Origin: Flavonifractor sp. AGMB03687
GTDB lineage: Bacteria > Bacillota > Clostridia > Oscillospirales > Oscillospiraceae
Assembly: GCF_017811815.1 (NCBI RefSeq)
Contig: NZ_JADKZI010000001.1
Coordinates: forward strand, 1-64,000
Length of the DNA stretch: 64,000 nt
Direction of reading: 5' to 3'
Positions 1-7,840 of this stretch are shown here, piece by piece (position 1 is the first letter of the stretch; every line of letters begins with the position of its first letter). The notes beneath the pieces are model-generated. The model did not search any database. It saw nothing but the letters and a program-made list of their open reading frames with translations, and was not told the origin of the DNA. Made by a program: the position numbers and the translations under genes.

Positions 1-136
1 GGGGGGGGGTGTTTGTATTTTTGGGGGGGCGGGGTGGGGGGGCGGGGGGCCCAATGTGGGTTGGTGTTTTTGGGTGTTGTTTTTGTATTTTCACTGGGGG
101 GGGGGGGGGCGGCCCCCCCCCCCACCGCTTGGTGTG
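1..136. other. G/C homopolymer low-complexity end
   Basis: This stretch is mostly long runs of G (up to nine or more) with a few T-rich interruptions, ending in a run of C. It is unlike anything else in the window and has no believable coding signal. It sits at the very edge of the sequence next to the 3' end of the thioesterase gene, so I read it as a contig-end sequencing or assembly artefact (poly-G) rather than biology. Confidence 0.6.
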
Positions 137-556
137 TTAAAAGGGGGCGTCCGCCACCCGCATCTCCTTGGCGAAGAAGGTGTAGGTGCCGGTGGCCACG
201 GTCTGGCCCTGATCGTTGGTCAGAAGGGTGTCATAGACCAGAATGGTCTTGCCCAGCTTCTTGGGAGTAGCCAGGCAGTGGATATAGCTGCCGGTGCCGG
301 GGGCCAGGTACTGCATGGAGCAGTCCAGGGTGACGCACACATGACCGCAGGTAAAGGCGGCGCAGCCCGCCACCGTGTCCGCCAGGGCCACCAGGGCGCC
401 GCCGTGGACGATGCCCATGGGGTTCAGGCTCTCGGGGCGGATCTCCAGGGTGCCCTCTGCCTCCCGGCCCTCGATGCGGGTGACGGTAATATGGTTGTAG
501 GGAGCAAAGTGGCCCTCGCCGTTGACCACCCGCTGAATATCACTGAAGGAATCCAT
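137..556 (-). CDS. PaaI-type hotdog-fold thioesterase
   Basis: This is a 139-residue protein of the acyl-CoA thioesterase PaaI/YbgC hotdog family, a normal length. The motif NPMGIVHGGALVALADT (around residues 45-61) is the family's HGG-containing active-site helix. Such enzymes hydrolyse acyl- or aryl-CoA thioesters in the cytosol; the substrate cannot be read from the sequence. The start codon lies inside the end of the upstream SufB/D-like gene (17-nt overlap), so it is probably the third gene of the suf operon and translationally coupled. The last few codons run into the low-quality contig end, so the exact C-terminus is uncertain. Confidence 0.85.
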   Translation of the reverse strand: MDSFSDIQRVVNGEGHFAPYNHITVTRIEGREAEGTLEIRPESLNPMGIVHGGALVALADTVAGCAAFTCGHVCVTLDCSMQYLAPGTGSYIHCLATPKKLGKTILVYDTLLTNDQGQTVATGTYTFFAKEMRVADAPF

Positions 557-1463
557 CCAGAATCTTCTCCTCCGCTTCCTGCTCCGTCAGACCCAGGGTC
601 ATCAGCTTGAGGATCTGGTCTCCGGCGATGCGGCCGATGGCGGCCTCGTGGATCAGCTGAGCGTCCACGTGGTTGGCCACAATGGCGGGGATGGAGGAGA
701 TCTTCGCGTTGCCCATGATGATAGAGTCACACTGCACATGGCCGAAGCACTTGGTGTTGCCGGTCATTTTGGGGTAGAACACCTGGACGGAGTTGTCCTG
801 GGCCACGGACCGGGAGATGACCCGGCCGGTGGCGTCCTCGCCGTCCAGAATGATTTCCATGTCGCTCTCGGCGGTCTGCTGACCGTGGGTGAGCAGCTTC
901 TCGGTGATGATGGCCTCGGCGCCCTTGCCCACCACGATACGGGTCTCCCGCTTGGTGGAGTCCACGCCCCGGATCTGGGTGGACTCCATGTTGATGGAGG
1001 CGCCCTCGTCCAGATAGACGATGGTCTGGGGGTTCATGATCCGCTTGCCGGTGCCCTCACCGTCGCCGTAGTGGCGCTCCACATAGCGGACCTTGGAGTT
1101 CTTGCCGATGTGGAAGGTGTGGACGCCGTCGTGCTGGCTGGTCTCACAGCCGGTGTTGTGGATGCCGCAGCCGGCCACGATGTCCACATCGCAGTCGTCG
1201 CCGATGAAAAAGTCGTTGTACACCATTTCGCTCAGGCCGGTCTGGCTGATGATGACGGGGATGTGGACCGACTCGTGCTGGGTGCCGCTCTTGACGGTGA
1301 TGTTGATACCCGACTTGCCCGGCTCCTCCTTGGTGGTGATCTCAATGTTGGCGGTGTTGTTGCGGGAGTCCAGCTGTCCGTTGCGGCGGATGTTGTAGGC
1401 CCCCTGAGGGGTCTTCTCCAGGTCCGCGATCTCCTTGAGGAGCTTCCATTCCGCTTGATCCAT
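540..1463 (-). CDS. SufB/SufD-family Fe-S assembly scaffold
   Basis: This 307-residue protein belongs to the SufB/SufD beta-helix family. The C-terminal signature HEAAIGRIAGDQILKLMTLG is typical of the family. It is short compared with full SufB (~460 residues) and fits the compact scaffold of two-gene SUF-like minimal systems (one SufC, one SufB/D). It would act with SufC as a cytosolic Fe-S cluster assembly scaffold. The ORF is open further upstream, but the start is set at 1463 because a GGAAGGAG ribosome site precedes that ATG. SufC ends one base before this start; the thioesterase gene overlaps its end. Cysteines in the central region (in DVDIVAGCGIHNTGCETS) could be cluster ligands; this is inference. 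Confidence 0.88.
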   Translation of the reverse strand: MDQAEWKLLKEIADLEKTPQGAYNIRRNGQLDSRNNTANIEITTKEEPGKSGINITVKSGTQHESVHIPVIISQTGLSEMVYNDFFIGDDCDVDIVAGCGIHNTGCETSQHDGVHTFHIGKNSKVRYVERHYGDGEGTGKRIMNPQTIVYLDEGASINMESTQIRGVDSTKRETRIVVGKGAEAIITEKLLTHGQQTAESDMEIILDGEDATGRVISRSVAQDNSVQVFYPKMTGNTKCFGHVQCDSIIMGNAKISSIPAIVANHVDAQLIHEAAIGRIAGDQILKLMTLGLTEQEAEEKILDGFLQ

Positions 1464-1464
1464 C

Positions 1465-2202
1465 TTACTTCGCTCCTTCCGACAGATAACTGCAAGAGGT
1501 CCTGGTGTTGGCCAGGATCTGGGGGAAGATCTCATCCTTGGGGCCCTGCTTCTGGACCTTGCCGTCGGCGATCATGACGATCTCGTCGGCCAGGTCGATG
1601 ATGCGCTCCTGGTGGGAGATGACGATGAGGGTGGCCTCCCGCTTCTGGTGGATGAGCTTGAAGGTCTCGGTGAGCTTGGCAAAGGACCACAGGTCGATGC
1701 CGGCCTCGGGCTCGTCGAAGATCATCAGACCGGTCTTGCGGGCCAGGATGGTGGCGATCTCAATGCGCTTGACCTCGCCGCCAGACAGGGAGGCGTCCAC
1801 CTCGCGGTCGATATAGTCCCCGGCGCACAGACCCACCTTGGTCAGGTACTGGCAGCCTTCCTCCCGGGTCAGCTTGTCGCTGCCGGCAGCCAGGGCCAGC
1901 AGGTCCTTCACCTTCAGACCCTTGAAGCGGGGGGGCTGCTGGAAGCCGTAGCTGATGCCCAGACGGGCACGGCCGGTGATGTCCAGATCGGTGATATCGG
2001 TGTCGTTCCAGCGGATGGTGCCGCCGGTGGGCTTAACCAGGCCCATGATGGCCTTGGCAAGGGTCGTCTTGCCGCCGCCGTTGGGGCCGGTGATGACCAC
2101 AAACTGGTGGTCTTTGACAGAGAGGGAGACGTCGTTGAGGATGCCAAGCTCCTGGCCTTCCTCTCCCTCCACCTGATAGCTGAGATGATTGATCTCCAGC
2201 AT
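1465..2202 (-). CDS. sufC: SufC-type ABC ATPase for Fe-S assembly
   Basis: This 245-residue protein has the features of SufC: Walker A GPNGGGKTT (residues 39-47), signature LSGGEVKR, Walker B LMIFDEPEAGID and the switch histidine in VISHQ. The DEPEAGID variant is typical of SufC. ATP hydrolysis by SufC drives conformational change in SufB/D during Fe-S cluster assembly. It is the first gene of a minus-strand operon sufC - sufB/D - thioesterase. No sufS, sufU or sufE is in the window, so sulfur must be supplied by genes elsewhere or by another route. An AAAGGAG site precedes the ATG. Confidence 0.93.
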   Translation of the reverse strand: MLEINHLSYQVEGEEGQELGILNDVSLSVKDHQFVVITGPNGGGKTTLAKAIMGLVKPTGGTIRWNDTDITDLDITGRARLGISYGFQQPPRFKGLKVKDLLALAAGSDKLTREEGCQYLTKVGLCAGDYIDREVDASLSGGEVKRIEIATILARKTGLMIFDEPEAGIDLWSFAKLTETFKLIHQKREATLIVISHQERIIDLADEIVMIADGKVQKQGPKDEIFPQILANTRTSCSYLSEGAK

Positions 2203-2244
2203 AGACGGTCTCTCCTTTGTATATGGTTCATTCCACGAGCTATT

Positions 2245-2273
2245 ATTTTATCACGCAGGGCTGGAAAATACAA
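2245..2273 (-). promoter_or_regulatory. Candidate promoter of the suf operon
   Basis: Read on the minus strand there is TTGTAT, a 17-nt spacer, then TAAAAT. It lies about 45 nt upstream of the sufC start. The -10 matches the sigma-A consensus at 5 of 6 positions and the -35 at 3 of 6. Confidence 0.5.
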
Positions 2274-2346
2274 CCCTGAGCGGGGCAAATCTTACCGGGA
2301 CGGCATAGAATGGGGGGAAACGATACCGAAACAGGAGGCAATGCGT

Positions 2347-2937
2347 ATGGATCAGGAATGGCTGCCCAACTGTGACCGGGAGGTATTTGCCCGGGTGTGG
2401 AAGCGGGTGATGCCCGACCAGCGGGAGGACTGCCCCTTTGAGGTGGTGGAAGCGGCCCAACAGACCCTGCCCGCGGTGGTGGTGCCCGACCCGCCGGCGG
2501 CGGAAGAGGAGGAGGGGACGGTCTGCCTGGGGCCCGCCTCGGCGGTCCACGGTCCCCAGCTCCAGCAGTACATCGACCAGGAGCTGGCGGCCCACCGCTG
2601 CTGCCAGATGCTGGCCCGGCGGGTGCCGGGCAACGGAGGACGGATGCTGGCCACTCTGGCCGCCGAACAGCGGCGGCGGGCCAAGCGGCTGAGCACCGCC
2701 TATTTTCTCATCTCCGGGGTGCGGTATTGGCCTGCTGACCGGAGCGGAAGTCCCGTCAACGGCCCGGTGACCGCCCTCCTGCGGGAGCAGTTCCAGGCCA
2801 AGCAGGGCTACGCGGCCTGCTACCGGGCGGCAGCCGCTGGCACCGCCGACCCCTGCCTGGAGGCCCTTTTCCATGAGTCGGCCGATGAGGCGGAGGCTCA
2901 CGCCTGGGTCATCCGCAACGTACTGGAGCAGATGTAG
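2347..2937 (+). CDS. Ferritin-like/rubrerythrin-type helical protein
   Basis: The product is 196 residues, with a disordered, acidic first third (around residues 35-60, a PPAAEEEEG stretch) followed by two helical pairs. The helices carry E and H residues spaced as in ferritin-like domains: EL..H in QQYIDQELAAHRCCQ and E..DEAEAH near the C-terminus. I recognise this only as a likely ferritin-like domain protein, so metal binding is inferred. The start is 2347 rather than 2341: AGGAGG at 2333-2338 is only two bases from the first ATG but eight from the second. It is divergent from sufC and converges on rlmA with a three-base gap. A function in iron handling beside the suf operon would fit but is not shown. 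Confidence 0.6.
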   Translation: MDQEWLPNCDREVFARVWKRVMPDQREDCPFEVVEAAQQTLPAVVVPDPPAAEEEEGTVCLGPASAVHGPQLQQYIDQELAAHRCCQMLARRVPGNGGRMLATLAAEQRRRAKRLSTAYFLISGVRYWPADRSGSPVNGPVTALLREQFQAKQGYAACYRAAAAGTADPCLEALFHESADEAEAHAWVIRNVLEQM

Positions 2938-2940
2938 CAA

Positions 2941-3768
2941 TCAGTCCCGGCGGAACACGTGGATGCGGAAGGAGGCCTGTACCTTCAGGCCGTCCAACTC
3001 CGCCAGCCGGGCGGCTCCCTCCTTGGGAGTCTTCCAGTAGTAGGGGGTCATCTGGAACAGGTGGGGCAGGTCCTCTCCCGCCACCTCCATGAGGGAATCC
3101 ACCGGCACCACGTCCAGGTAGGAGAAGCCCTCATAGGGGATCTCCTGCTCCTGGTTGGGGTAGGGTGTATCGTAGAGCACCTGCTTGAGCTCCCACAGGT
3201 GGTTGGCGGCGGGTACTACATAGAGGAAGAGCCCGCCGGGGCGGAGCACCCGGCGAAATTCCTCCAGGGCCAGGGGAGAGAAGCAGTTGAGCAGCAGGTC
3301 CACGCTGTGGTCCGCCACCGGCAGGTGGTAGGCCGAGGCCACGGCAAACTCTCCCTGGGGCACCCGCTTGGCCGCCAGCCGCACCGAGGGCTTGGACAGG
3401 TCGATGCCTGCCAGCTGAACCGATTTGCCCGCCCCGGTGAGGGCGGCGTGGATGCCGGCGGTGTAGTAGCCCTCGCCGCAGCCCGAGTCCAGCACCGACA
3501 CCGTTTCACCGGCGTGTTCCAGCGCTAAGTTGCACAGGGCGTCCCGCAGGGGAGCGTAGTAGCCCTTGGACAGGAACTGATTGCGGGCAGTTACCATGCC
3601 CTTGTCGTCACCGGGGGACTTGGAGTGTTTTTTGTTGGCTGGGAGCAGGTGGACATAGCCCTCCTTGGCCACATCGAAGCAGTGGCCGTTGGGGCAGGTA
3701 TAGGAGCGCTCCGCCCGATGCAGGGGGGAGGCGCAGAGGGGACAGGTAAACAGGCTCAAACGGGCCAT
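2941..3768 (-). CDS. rlmA: 23S rRNA (guanine-N1)-methyltransferase RlmA
   Basis: This 275-residue protein has an N-terminal zinc finger (CPLC ... CPNGHCFD) and a SAM-dependent methyltransferase fold with motif VLDSGCGEGYYT. The linker GDDKGMVTARNQFL matches the RlmA (RrmA/TlrB) family, which methylates G745 or G748 in helix 35 of 23S rRNA. The TlrB branch gives macrolide resistance; which one applies cannot be told here. The annotated ATG directly abuts GGAAGGAG, which leaves no spacer. A TTG at 3759, nine bases from that site, would give a protein beginning MSLFTCPLC and may be the true start. Confidence 0.9.
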   Translation of the reverse strand: MARLSLFTCPLCASPLHRAERSYTCPNGHCFDVAKEGYVHLLPANKKHSKSPGDDKGMVTARNQFLSKGYYAPLRDALCNLALEHAGETVSVLDSGCGEGYYTAGIHAALTGAGKSVQLAGIDLSKPSVRLAAKRVPQGEFAVASAYHLPVADHSVDLLLNCFSPLALEEFRRVLRPGGLFLYVVPAANHLWELKQVLYDTPYPNQEQEIPYEGFSYLDVVPVDSLMEVAGEDLPHLFQMTPYYWKTPKEGAARLAELDGLKVQASFRIHVFRRD

Positions 3769-3791
3769 CTCCTTCCGAACGATCTGTTCGT

Positions 3792-3820
3792 ATCATACCA
3801 GTTTGCCGGGGATAAAACAA
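3792..3820 (-). promoter_or_regulatory. Candidate rlmA promoter with extended -10
   Basis: On the minus strand: TTGTTT, 17 nt, TATGAT, with TG one base before the -10. It lies about 25 nt upstream of rlmA and overlaps the T-tract of the terminator that ends the 5'-nucleotidase gene. Confidence 0.5.
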
Positions 3821-3844
3821 GGGCCGCGCTTATGCGCGGCCCTT
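3812..3844 (-). terminator. Rho-independent terminator after 5'-nucleotidase
   Basis: An 11-bp perfect stem (AAGGGCCGCGC at 3819-3829 and its complement at 3834-3844) with loop TTAT is followed on the minus strand by a T-rich TTGTTTTATC tract. It lies 15 nt after the stop of the minus-strand nucleotidase. Confidence 0.85.
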
Positions 3845-3859
3845 TGCTGTGGGAGTGAT

Positions 3860-6043
3860 TTACTTGGTGGTGATGGTCAGAATGCCGTCAGTCACGGTCC
3901 AGGAGGCCCCCAGGGCATCCAGCAGAGGACCGGGGGAGACGTAGTAGTAGCCGCCCAGGGTAGTGTTGTGGAGCACCGCGTCCATGGTGCAGTAGGTGTC
4001 GCCCACGTAGGTGGAGACCTGGATGGGGGACAGGCCGGTGGGGGCCTGGTCGGGGTAGGAGAGCTTGTGCTCCTCAAAATAGGGCTGGCCGGCGTCCACA
4101 CACAGGCTCTTCAGCCAGTAGACGTTGAACTGGGCGTCGGTGCCGCTGAGGGCGGCGGCCAGATCCCGCAGGCGATAATAGGTGTTGCCGTCGGCGTCGG
4201 TGGCGGTGGCCACGTCCTTGGCTACGCCGTCCACGGTGACGCAGGCGTTGGCCTTGGCCTGGGCTACCAGAGCGTCATAGTCGGCCAGGTTGTAGCTGGC
4301 GGCGTAGGGGGTGTCCAGCAGACCGGCGTTGATGTAGCCGATGAGCTCGGCACGGCGGGGATCATCCTCGTTTAGGTCCACGCCCACGATCTTCCAGTTG
4401 TTGTCCACCTCGGGGGCCACGGGGGAGTGCTCGGCAAAGTAGGCCACGATCATGTCGCGGATGGAGTTGGAGGACTCCCACTCCTTGGTGCCGGAGATCA
4501 GGTTTTGGCCCTTCAGGGCGGAGGAGTAGCGGTAGTTGTTCACCGCCAGGGTGAGGGTCTGGTCGTCCTTCAGAGGCTCGCCCTTGAACATGACGTTCTT
4601 GATGCGCTCCCCCTTGGGCTGGGACAGGTCGATCTCGTAGTCCACACCGGCGAACATATCATAGAGGTAGTCGGGGTACTCGGGGTCGAAGGAGATGTTG
4701 ATGTCCCCTTCCTTCCACTGGTTGTAGCACTCGGCGGACCACTCCATGTAGGCCTTCAGTTCGGCGCCGGTGACCTTCACCCGGTAGAGGGTGTTGTCAA
4801 ACTTGTAGATGTCGAAGATGTTGCCGTAGTTGATGTCACCGGCGGGCAGGTCGCTGGTGTTCTTGAACAGGGCGGCGGCGGACACGTCGGCGCCGGAGTT
4901 TTCCAGCTGGATCTTGTTGATCAGGTCCATGACGGCGGTATCCTCCAGCTTGCCCTGGGGCAGGCCGGCGATCTCATTCTCCGGCTGGAACTTGGCGGTG
5001 GTGGTGCCCAGCGGGGGGAGGGGCTCGCCGCTCTCGTCGGTGCCGCCGGCGATGAAGTCGATGGTCTCCTGATGGGCCTTGGCCACCAGGGGGATGTCCC
5101 GGATCTCCTGGCTGGGGGTCACGCCGGCCATGTCCACGATCTCCACGGAGGAGGCGGTGATGTTGTTGTCCTTGTCCAGGGTCAGATCGAAGCGGGCGAT
5201 GTCACGGCCGCCGTTGCGGGCGCCGCCGATGACCACGTTGCCCTGCTGCTCCTTGACCACCACGTGGTTGTGGGCCACCTGGAGCACGTCGATCTCCGGA
5301 TTGTCGTCCAGGATCTTCTGGGCGGAGTCGGAACCGCCCTCCTCGTCAAACTCGGCGTACATACCCATGTGGGCGGACACCACGATCACGTCGGCCTGGT
5401 CGCCGATCTCGTCGATGGCCTTGCCCGCGGCCACGTTGGCGGCCTCAAAGGTGGCGTCCTCGATGCCCTCCTTGCCGCCGTCCCAGATGGGCACGTCGGG
5501 GGTGACCACGCCGATGATGGCCACCTTCACGCCGTCCTTCTCCACGACGGTCCAGCCGGCGCCGGTGACCGGCTTGCCGTCGGTGCCGGTGACGTTGGCG
5601 GCCAGCACGGGGAAGTCGGCCTGGCCCAGGATGGTCTGCATGGTGGGGATGCCCCAGTTGAACTCATGGTTGCCCAGGGTCATGGCGTCATAGCCCATGT
5701 AGTTCATGGCGGTGATAACGGGGTGGGCCTGGTCGGGGGTCTTGTTGTAGAGGTCGTCGGTCATGATGGTGCCCTGGATATCATCACCGGCGTCAATGAG
5801 AATGGTGTTGGGATTCTCTGCCCGCACCTGCTGGATGTAGGTGTACAGGCGGGCCATGCCGTTGTTGTCGGTCTCCTTGTTGTCCTCGTAGGAAAAGCCC
5901 CAGATATTGCCGTGCATATCGGAGGTTCCCAGGATGGTGATGTGCTTCTCGTTGTCAGCGGCAAAGGCTGCGGGCATCAGGGATACCAACAGCGCCCCGG
6001 TGGCCAGCAGCGAGAGCAGCCGGCGGAACTGGCGTTTCTTCAT
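3860..6043 (-). CDS. Secreted 5'-nucleotidase / metallophosphatase
   Basis: This 727-residue secreted protein starts with a signal peptide (KKRQFRR, a hydrophobic core, cleavage near AFA-A at residue ~29). A calcineurin-like metallophosphatase domain follows with intact metal-binding motifs: GTSDMHGN, DAGDDIQG, GNHEFNWG, a His in VSAHMGMY and QVAHNHVV. A 5'-nucleotidase C-terminal domain spans roughly residues 340-520. The last ~150 residues, containing TYYRLRDLAAALSG, resemble the copper-amine-oxidase-N-terminus-like stalk domain common in secreted Clostridia proteins. It should dephosphorylate extracellular nucleotides or cyclic nucleotides. The start is at 6043, where GGAAGGA is well spaced, not at the earlier in-frame ATG at 6067. 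Confidence 0.92.
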   Translation of the reverse strand: MKKRQFRRLLSLLATGALLVSLMPAAFAADNEKHITILGTSDMHGNIWGFSYEDNKETDNNGMARLYTYIQQVRAENPNTILIDAGDDIQGTIMTDDLYNKTPDQAHPVITAMNYMGYDAMTLGNHEFNWGIPTMQTILGQADFPVLAANVTGTDGKPVTGAGWTVVEKDGVKVAIIGVVTPDVPIWDGGKEGIEDATFEAANVAAGKAIDEIGDQADVIVVSAHMGMYAEFDEEGGSDSAQKILDDNPEIDVLQVAHNHVVVKEQQGNVVIGGARNGGRDIARFDLTLDKDNNITASSVEIVDMAGVTPSQEIRDIPLVAKAHQETIDFIAGGTDESGEPLPPLGTTTAKFQPENEIAGLPQGKLEDTAVMDLINKIQLENSGADVSAAALFKNTSDLPAGDINYGNIFDIYKFDNTLYRVKVTGAELKAYMEWSAECYNQWKEGDINISFDPEYPDYLYDMFAGVDYEIDLSQPKGERIKNVMFKGEPLKDDQTLTLAVNNYRYSSALKGQNLISGTKEWESSNSIRDMIVAYFAEHSPVAPEVDNNWKIVGVDLNEDDPRRAELIGYINAGLLDTPYAASYNLADYDALVAQAKANACVTVDGVAKDVATATDADGNTYYRLRDLAAALSGTDAQFNVYWLKSLCVDAGQPYFEEHKLSYPDQAPTGLSPIQVSTYVGDTYCTMDAVLHNTTLGGYYYVSPGPLLDALGASWTVTDGILTITTK

Positions 6044-6073
6044 AGTTGATCCTTCCTTCCAACCCATTTTTTA

Positions 6074-6090
6074 CCGAGTAGTTTACTCGG
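6074..6090. promoter_or_regulatory. Short inverted repeat upstream of 5'-nucleotidase
   Basis: CCGAGTA-GTT-TACTCGG is a perfect 7-bp inverted repeat between the predicted promoter and the ribosome site of the nucleotidase gene. It could be an operator or an mRNA hairpin; no regulator is assigned. Confidence 0.4.
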
Positions 6091-6101
6091 CTTTCGATCT
6101 C

Positions 6102-6130
6102 ATAGTAGCACGGCGTGACAGGGAAGTCAC
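6102..6130 (-). promoter_or_regulatory. Candidate promoter of 5'-nucleotidase
   Basis: Minus strand: GTGACT, 17 nt, TACTAT, about 60 nt upstream of the ATG at 6043. The -35 matches the sigma-A consensus at 4 of 6 positions. Confidence 0.4.
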
Positions 6131-6195
6131 CCTTTTTTTCAGGTTTTTTTCAGAATCTTTTCCAGTTCCCCCTATTTTGCGCTTTGGGGCTGGGA

Positions 6196-6230
6196 GAAAA
6201 CGACAAGGCCCGCCGCATTGCGGCGGGCCT
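6196..6230 (-). terminator. Terminator after aspartase
   Basis: An 11-bp stem (AGGCCCGCCGC at 6206-6216, complement at 6220-6230) with a 3-nt loop follows the aspartase stop on the minus strand, with a TTGTCGTTTT tract after it. Confidence 0.8.
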
Positions 6231-6240
6231 CCGGGCTTTT

Positions 6241-7659
6241 TCAGGTATCCAGCAGCTCCTTGCCGGAGATGCCGGGCTCGGTCATGGAGTAGGGGTCCAG
6301 GATCTTGTCCAGGGCCTCCTGGTCCAGCAGACCCTCGTCCAGGATGAGCTTGCGCACCGAGGCGCCCGTCTCGATGGCCTGCTTGGCCAGCTGGGCGGCC
6401 TTCTCGTACCCCACGTGGGGGCAGAGGGCGGTAATGATGCCCACGCTGTTTTCCACCAGGTCCCGGCACCGCTCCCGGTTGGCGGTGATGCCGGTGACGC
6501 AGTTGTCCACAAAGGTATGTACCGCGTAGGTCAGGGTCTCCACACTCTGGATCAGGTTGTAGAAGATGATGGGCTCGAAGGCGTTGAGCTCCAGCTGGCC
6601 CGCCTCGGCGGCCATGGTCACCGTCATGTCGTTGCCGATGATGTTGAAGGCCACCTGATTGACCACCTCGGGGATGACCGGGTTGACCTTGCCCGGCATG
6701 ATGGAGGAGCCGTTCTGCTTGGGGGGCAGGTTGATCTCCCCAAAGCCGCACCGGGGGCCGGAGGACATGAGCCGCAGGTCGTTGGACATCTTGGACAGGT
6801 TGACGGCGCAGGTCTTCACCGCGCCGGACACGGCCACAAATTCGTCCAGGTTCTGGGTGGCATCGATAAGGTCGAAGGCCTGCACCAGGCTCAGGCCGGT
6901 GACCTTAGACAGGTTGGGGATGATGCGGCGGAGATACTGCTCGTCGGCGTTGATTCCGGTGCCGATGGCGGTGCCTCCCATGTTGAGGCAGCGCATCTCG
7001 TCCTTGGCCCGCTCGAAGCGGGCGATATCCCGGCGGATGGCCTCGCTGTAGGCCCGGAATTCCTGGCCCAGGCGGATGGGCACCGCGTCCTGCATCTGGG
7101 TGCGGCCCATTTTCAGCACGTCGTCAAACTCCGCCGCCTTGGCGTCCAGGGCCTTGTAGAGCCGCTCCAGCTGGATCTGGGCCCGCACCAGCAGCTTGAG
7201 CACCGTCAGCTTGCCGGCGGAGGGGAAGACGTCGTTGGTGGACTGGCCGTAGTTGACGTGGTCGTTGGGGTTGACCAGGGTGTAGTCACCCTTCTGGCCA
7301 CCCAGCAGCTCGATGGCCCGGTTGGCGATGACCTCGTTGGCGTTCATGTTCAGGCTGGTGCCCGCGCCGCCCTGGATGGGGTCCACGATAAAGGCCTCGT
7401 GGAGCTTGCCCGAGACGATCTCGTCGCAGGCATGGACGATGGCCTCTGCCACCCGTTTGTCCAGCAGGCCGATCTCCAGGTTGGTGATGGCCGAGGCCTT
7501 CTTGATCTCCGCGATGGAGTTGATGAGCTCCGGGTGCATGGTCAGGCCGGTGATATGGAAATTCTCCGCGGCGCGGAGGGACTGGACGCCGTAGTAGACA
7601 TCCTTGGGGACGGCCTTCTCCCCCACAGAGTCGTGTTCGGAACGGTACTGCACTGCCAT
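6241..7659 (-). CDS. aspA: Aspartate ammonia-lyase
   Basis: The 472-residue product belongs to the aspartase/fumarase superfamily and has the signature GSSIMPGKVNP, with the catalytic serine loop, near residue 320. Full-length similarity, including the DVYYGVQSLRAAENF start, favours aspartase over class II fumarase. It converts L-aspartate to fumarate and ammonia in the cytosol and feeds fumarate to reduction or to the partial citric-acid pathway. The start at 7659 is chosen because AAGGAGG lies seven bases upstream; the longer ORF start at 7689 has no ribosome site. The gene stands alone between its own promoter and terminator. The upstream region has a striking TTGCAA array (see separate entry). 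Confidence 0.92.
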   Translation of the reverse strand: MAVQYRSEHDSVGEKAVPKDVYYGVQSLRAAENFHITGLTMHPELINSIAEIKKASAITNLEIGLLDKRVAEAIVHACDEIVSGKLHEAFIVDPIQGGAGTSLNMNANEVIANRAIELLGGQKGDYTLVNPNDHVNYGQSTNDVFPSAGKLTVLKLLVRAQIQLERLYKALDAKAAEFDDVLKMGRTQMQDAVPIRLGQEFRAYSEAIRRDIARFERAKDEMRCLNMGGTAIGTGINADEQYLRRIIPNLSKVTGLSLVQAFDLIDATQNLDEFVAVSGAVKTCAVNLSKMSNDLRLMSSGPRCGFGEINLPPKQNGSSIMPGKVNPVIPEVVNQVAFNIIGNDMTVTMAAEAGQLELNAFEPIIFYNLIQSVETLTYAVHTFVDNCVTGITANRERCRDLVENSVGIITALCPHVGYEKAAQLAKQAIETGASVRKLILDEGLLDQEALDKILDPYSMTEPGISGKELLDT

Positions 7660-7700
7660 GATGGGGCCTCCTTGCAAGCTATCTGTCATTTGCGGCTCTC

Positions 7701-7729
7701 ATCATAGCACTTTGCAACTGGATTTGCAA
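7701..7729 (-). promoter_or_regulatory. aspA promoter
   Basis: Minus strand: TTGCAA (7724-7729), 17-nt spacer, TATGAT (7701-7706), about 40 nt upstream of the aspA ATG. The -35 is itself one of the TTGCAA repeats. Confidence 0.65.
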
Positions 7730-7741
7730 GTGCTCTTGCAA
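7712..7741. repeat. TTGCAA repeat array between aspA and ABC-F gene
   Basis: The palindromic hexamer TTGCAA occurs at 7712, 7724 and 7736 with an exact 12-bp period. Further copies lie at 7672 (aspA leader) and 7822 (just before the ABC-F ribosome site). Such regular spacing over an active promoter suggests cooperative protein binding, but no regulator is identified. Confidence 0.5.
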
Positions 7742-7774
7742 AAAAGATTCAGAAAACGGGAGGGGGTCTGCCAC

Positions 7775-7803
7775 TAGGCACAGCAGAATTTGTGTGGTAT
7801 AAT
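7775..7803 (+). promoter_or_regulatory. Promoter of ABC-F gene
   Basis: TAGGCA, 17 nt, TATAAT, with an extended -10 (TG one base upstream of TATAAT). It lies about 38 nt before the ATG at 7841. A second TATAAT at 7811 lacks a good -35. Confidence 0.6.
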
Positions 7804-7840
7804 AACTCTGTATAATGTTTTTTGCAAAAAGGAGTACGAC

